DNA from: CAZNNH01 sp964574335
GTDB lineage: Bacteria; Acidobacteriota; Vicinamibacteria; Fen-336
DNA: 15,316 bases
Direction: 5' to 3'
Assembly (NCBI GenBank): GCA_964574335.1
Contig: CAZNNH010000150.1
Span: 1-15,316 of the forward strand
The position numbers and the translations under genes were made by a program. The notes under the pieces are model-generated. The model had not been told where the DNA came from. It was given only the letters and a program-made list of their open reading frames with translations, and ran no database searches. Shown here in pieces: positions 14,155-15,316 of the stretch (position 1 is the first letter of the stretch; each line of letters starts with the position of its first letter).

Positions 14155-14829
14155 TCAGGCCGGCCTCTGGCACTGGCTCCAGAACCCGTGGCGGGCGCTC
14201 AGCATCTCGATCCCGGCCCGGCAGGGGACCGCCCTGCCGGCGTCGCCATCGGGGCGGTCCGCCCAGACCACCCGGAACCGGGCGTCGCGCTCGGGACCAG
14301 GAACGGTCACGCGAAACGAGGTCCCCGGCTCGAGCCACTGCTCGAGGAGGATCCCGGCACCTCGATCGCTGACGTCTATCGTCTCGGCGCGCAGCCTTCG
14401 GCCGCGGCAATCGATCTCCAACGGGATCCTGACCAGGGTCCTCGGCCGCTGACGTCGTTCATCCATCCCGAGACCCACCTCCCGGAGGCGTCGCTCGTAC
14501 TCGCACGCCCAGAGCCCCGTTCCGGGGTTCATGCTCTCTAGCGCCAGACGGATGACCCGACTCGGGACCGCCTTCTCCACCCGGGCCCACACCACCCGCA
14601 GCCGGGCCGAGCGCCCGTTGGCCGGGTTGGTGGCCTCCAGCGTCGACCCGAGGGGGCACAGCCTCGGCGAGTGGACCAGAGCGCCGTCACGGCCGACCAG
14701 AGCCGTGTGCACCAGGAACCTGGATCCCTCGAAGACGATCTGAAGCGGGATCTCAAGGGCGAGGCGCGGGCTTCGGCGCCGGTCATCGGACAGTCGCGGA
14801 ACCGCCGAGTGCAGCTCCTTCTCGCTCAC
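14155..14829 (-). CDS. tandem PilZ-domain protein, first domain degenerate
   Basis: Starting at GTG 14829 this has 224 residues in two PilZ-like halves. The second half (about 124-218) is canonical: RxxxR at Arg126-Arg130 and DVSDRGAG at 152-159, carrying the DxSxxG cyclic-di-GMP contacts. The first half (about 16-115) keeps RxxxR at Arg18-Arg22, but the aligned second element reads LVGRDGA, with Asp and Ser replaced, so it should not bind the ligand in the usual way. The start is decided by AAGGAGGG seven bases upstream; GTG 14898 and ATG 14892 in frame would add an undomained leader and lack a comparable site. There is no membrane segment. The kinase gene follows 12 bases downstream, so both probably act in one signalling pathway. 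The downstream target is unknown. Confidence 0.8.
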   Translation of the reverse strand: MSEKELHSAVPRLSDDRRRSPRLALEIPLQIVFEGSRFLVHTALVGRDGALVHSPRLCPLGSTLEATNPANGRSARLRVVWARVEKAVPSRVIRLALESMNPGTGLWACEYERRLREVGLGMDERRQRPRTLVRIPLEIDCRGRRLRAETIDVSDRGAGILLEQWLEPGTSFRVTVPGPERDARFRVVWADRPDGDAGRAVPCRAGIEMLSARHGFWSQCQRPA

Positions 14830-14898
14830 ACCGCGACCCTCCTTCGAAGATGCTGGGGCCGCCGCCTGCCCGGGCCAGACGACCCTCAACATAGACAC

Positions 14899-14927
14899 AA
14901 GGTATACAGAAAGCGTCAGTACTTCAA
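14899..14927 (-). promoter_or_regulatory. weak candidate promoter for the PilZ/hybrid kinase operon
   Basis: On the minus strand, TTGAAG (14927-14922) precedes TATACCTT (14906-14899). The spacer is 15 bases to TATACC or 17 to TACCTT. This short AT-richer patch stands out in the GC-rich gap 14830-14962 and lies 70 to 98 bases before the GTG start. The match to consensus is partial. Confidence 0.3.
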
Positions 14928-14962
14928 GGGGGGTCGGCGCGGATGGCAGGCCGGCCGGTCGG

Positions 14963-15316
14963 TCAGGCCTGGGTGGCGAGTGCCGTCAGCAGGACCCGCG
15001 CGCTCTCCAGCGTCTCGACGTCGAGGGTGGAGATGTCGTCGCGGGCCGCCAGCAGCCGTTCCCAGGCCCCCTCTTCGGAGGCGGACTGGATGCCCCGCCC
15101 GGACTGGAGCAATGCCCGCATGGCCAGCGGGAAGCCTCGTCGGAGGACGAACAGGCGCAGCCGGAACCGCTCGGTGGTGGCGACCAGCAGGTGGTGGAGC
15201 AGCCCGGCCAGGACCGCGAGCCGGGAGACCGACCGGAGCTGGAACGCGTGGGGCCTCACCGGCGGGAGGGGCTCCATGGCGAAGACCAGCCCTGAGTAGA
15301 GCGAGAGCTTCTTGAG
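14963..15316 (-). CDS. C-terminal part of an unrecognised protein (5' partial)
   Basis: On the minus strand the frame is open from the window edge to TGA at 14963-14965, giving 117 residues; the N-terminus lies outside. An internal ATG at 15277 could be mistaken for a start, but the frame continues as LKKLSLYSGLVFA before it. The sequence is largely helical, Arg- and Leu-rich. One segment (LAVLAGLLHHLLV) is moderately hydrophobic, and the tail is more acidic (AARDDISTLDVETLESARVL). I recognise no domain. It lies upstream of the PilZ/kinase pair on the same strand with a gap of about 133 bases, so it may be a separate transcript. GC-rich third positions support real coding. Confidence 0.6.
   Translation of the reverse strand, partial: LKKLSLYSGLVFAMEPLPPVRPHAFQLRSVSRLAVLAGLLHHLLVATTERFRLRLFVLRRGFPLAMRALLQSGRGIQSASEEGAWERLLAARDDISTLDVETLESARVLLTALATQA

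Noticed and set aside
12739..14541. 600-codon open frame on the + strand antisense to the hybrid kinase.
   Set aside because: The opposite strand has a complete multi-domain kinase with all motifs. Long antisense frames are expected at this GC content, and the translation shows no domain.
14830..14898. Longer start (GTG 14898 or ATG 14892) for the tandem PilZ protein.
   Set aside because: AAGGAGGG placed seven bases before GTG 14829 is a much better initiation site, and the extension has no domain content.
1..15316. CRISPR arrays, tRNA or rRNA genes, insertion sequences, phage genes or defence systems.
   Set aside because: I saw no repeat-spacer arrays, no RNA gene signatures, and no transposase or integrase sequences in any frame. 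The window is metabolic, efflux and signalling genes.

Overview
This is a very GC-rich bacterial window with dense, mostly intact genes. A TolC/RND tripartite efflux system shows a Gram-negative cell envelope. PilZ domains and a soluble hybrid histidine kinase point to a lineage rich in signalling, such as Acidobacteriota or Myxococcota/deltaproteobacteria. That placement is inferred from gene style only; there is no rRNA or other marker gene here.

Region 1 (1-3617, + strand) holds the end of a PfkB sugar kinase, probably a 2-keto-3-deoxygluconate kinase. Then come a full-length decarboxylating 6-phosphogluconate dehydrogenase, a small double zinc-ribbon protein, and a protein joining a receiver-like domain without its phosphoacceptor aspartate to a PilZ domain.

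Region 2 (3587-5015, - strand) holds a Ste24/CAAX-type M48 membrane protease. Its conserved region ends near 3750 without a stop. In a neighbouring frame, 3742-3587 encodes about 50 residues that look like the C-terminus of a small cation diffusion facilitator (CDF) transporter, with its own stop. I read this as a deletion scar or frameshift that fused the protease to a CDF remnant.

Region 3 (5059-11651, + strand) is a copper/silver-type efflux operon. It runs from a promoter with a perfect TTGACA through a small secreted Cys-rich protein, a TolC-like outer-membrane factor (CusC role), a periplasmic adaptor with two metal-binding modules (CusB role), and a heavy-metal RND pump (CusA role). 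Together the last three would carry Cu(I)/Ag(I) from the periplasm to the outside. No obvious metal-responsive regulator lies in the window.

Region 4 (11818-15316, - strand) is convergent to the efflux operon. In transcription order it holds the tail of an unrecognised protein, a tandem-PilZ protein whose first domain is degenerate, and, 12 bases on, a soluble hybrid kinase with the order REC-PAS-PAS-HisKA-HATPase-REC. This looks like a cyclic-di-GMP/two-component signalling unit unrelated to metal sensing.

The most interesting points are the M48/CDF junction, the compact and possibly leaderless promoter of the efflux operon with its Cys-rich first gene, and the repeated occurrence of signalling proteins that have lost canonical residues.
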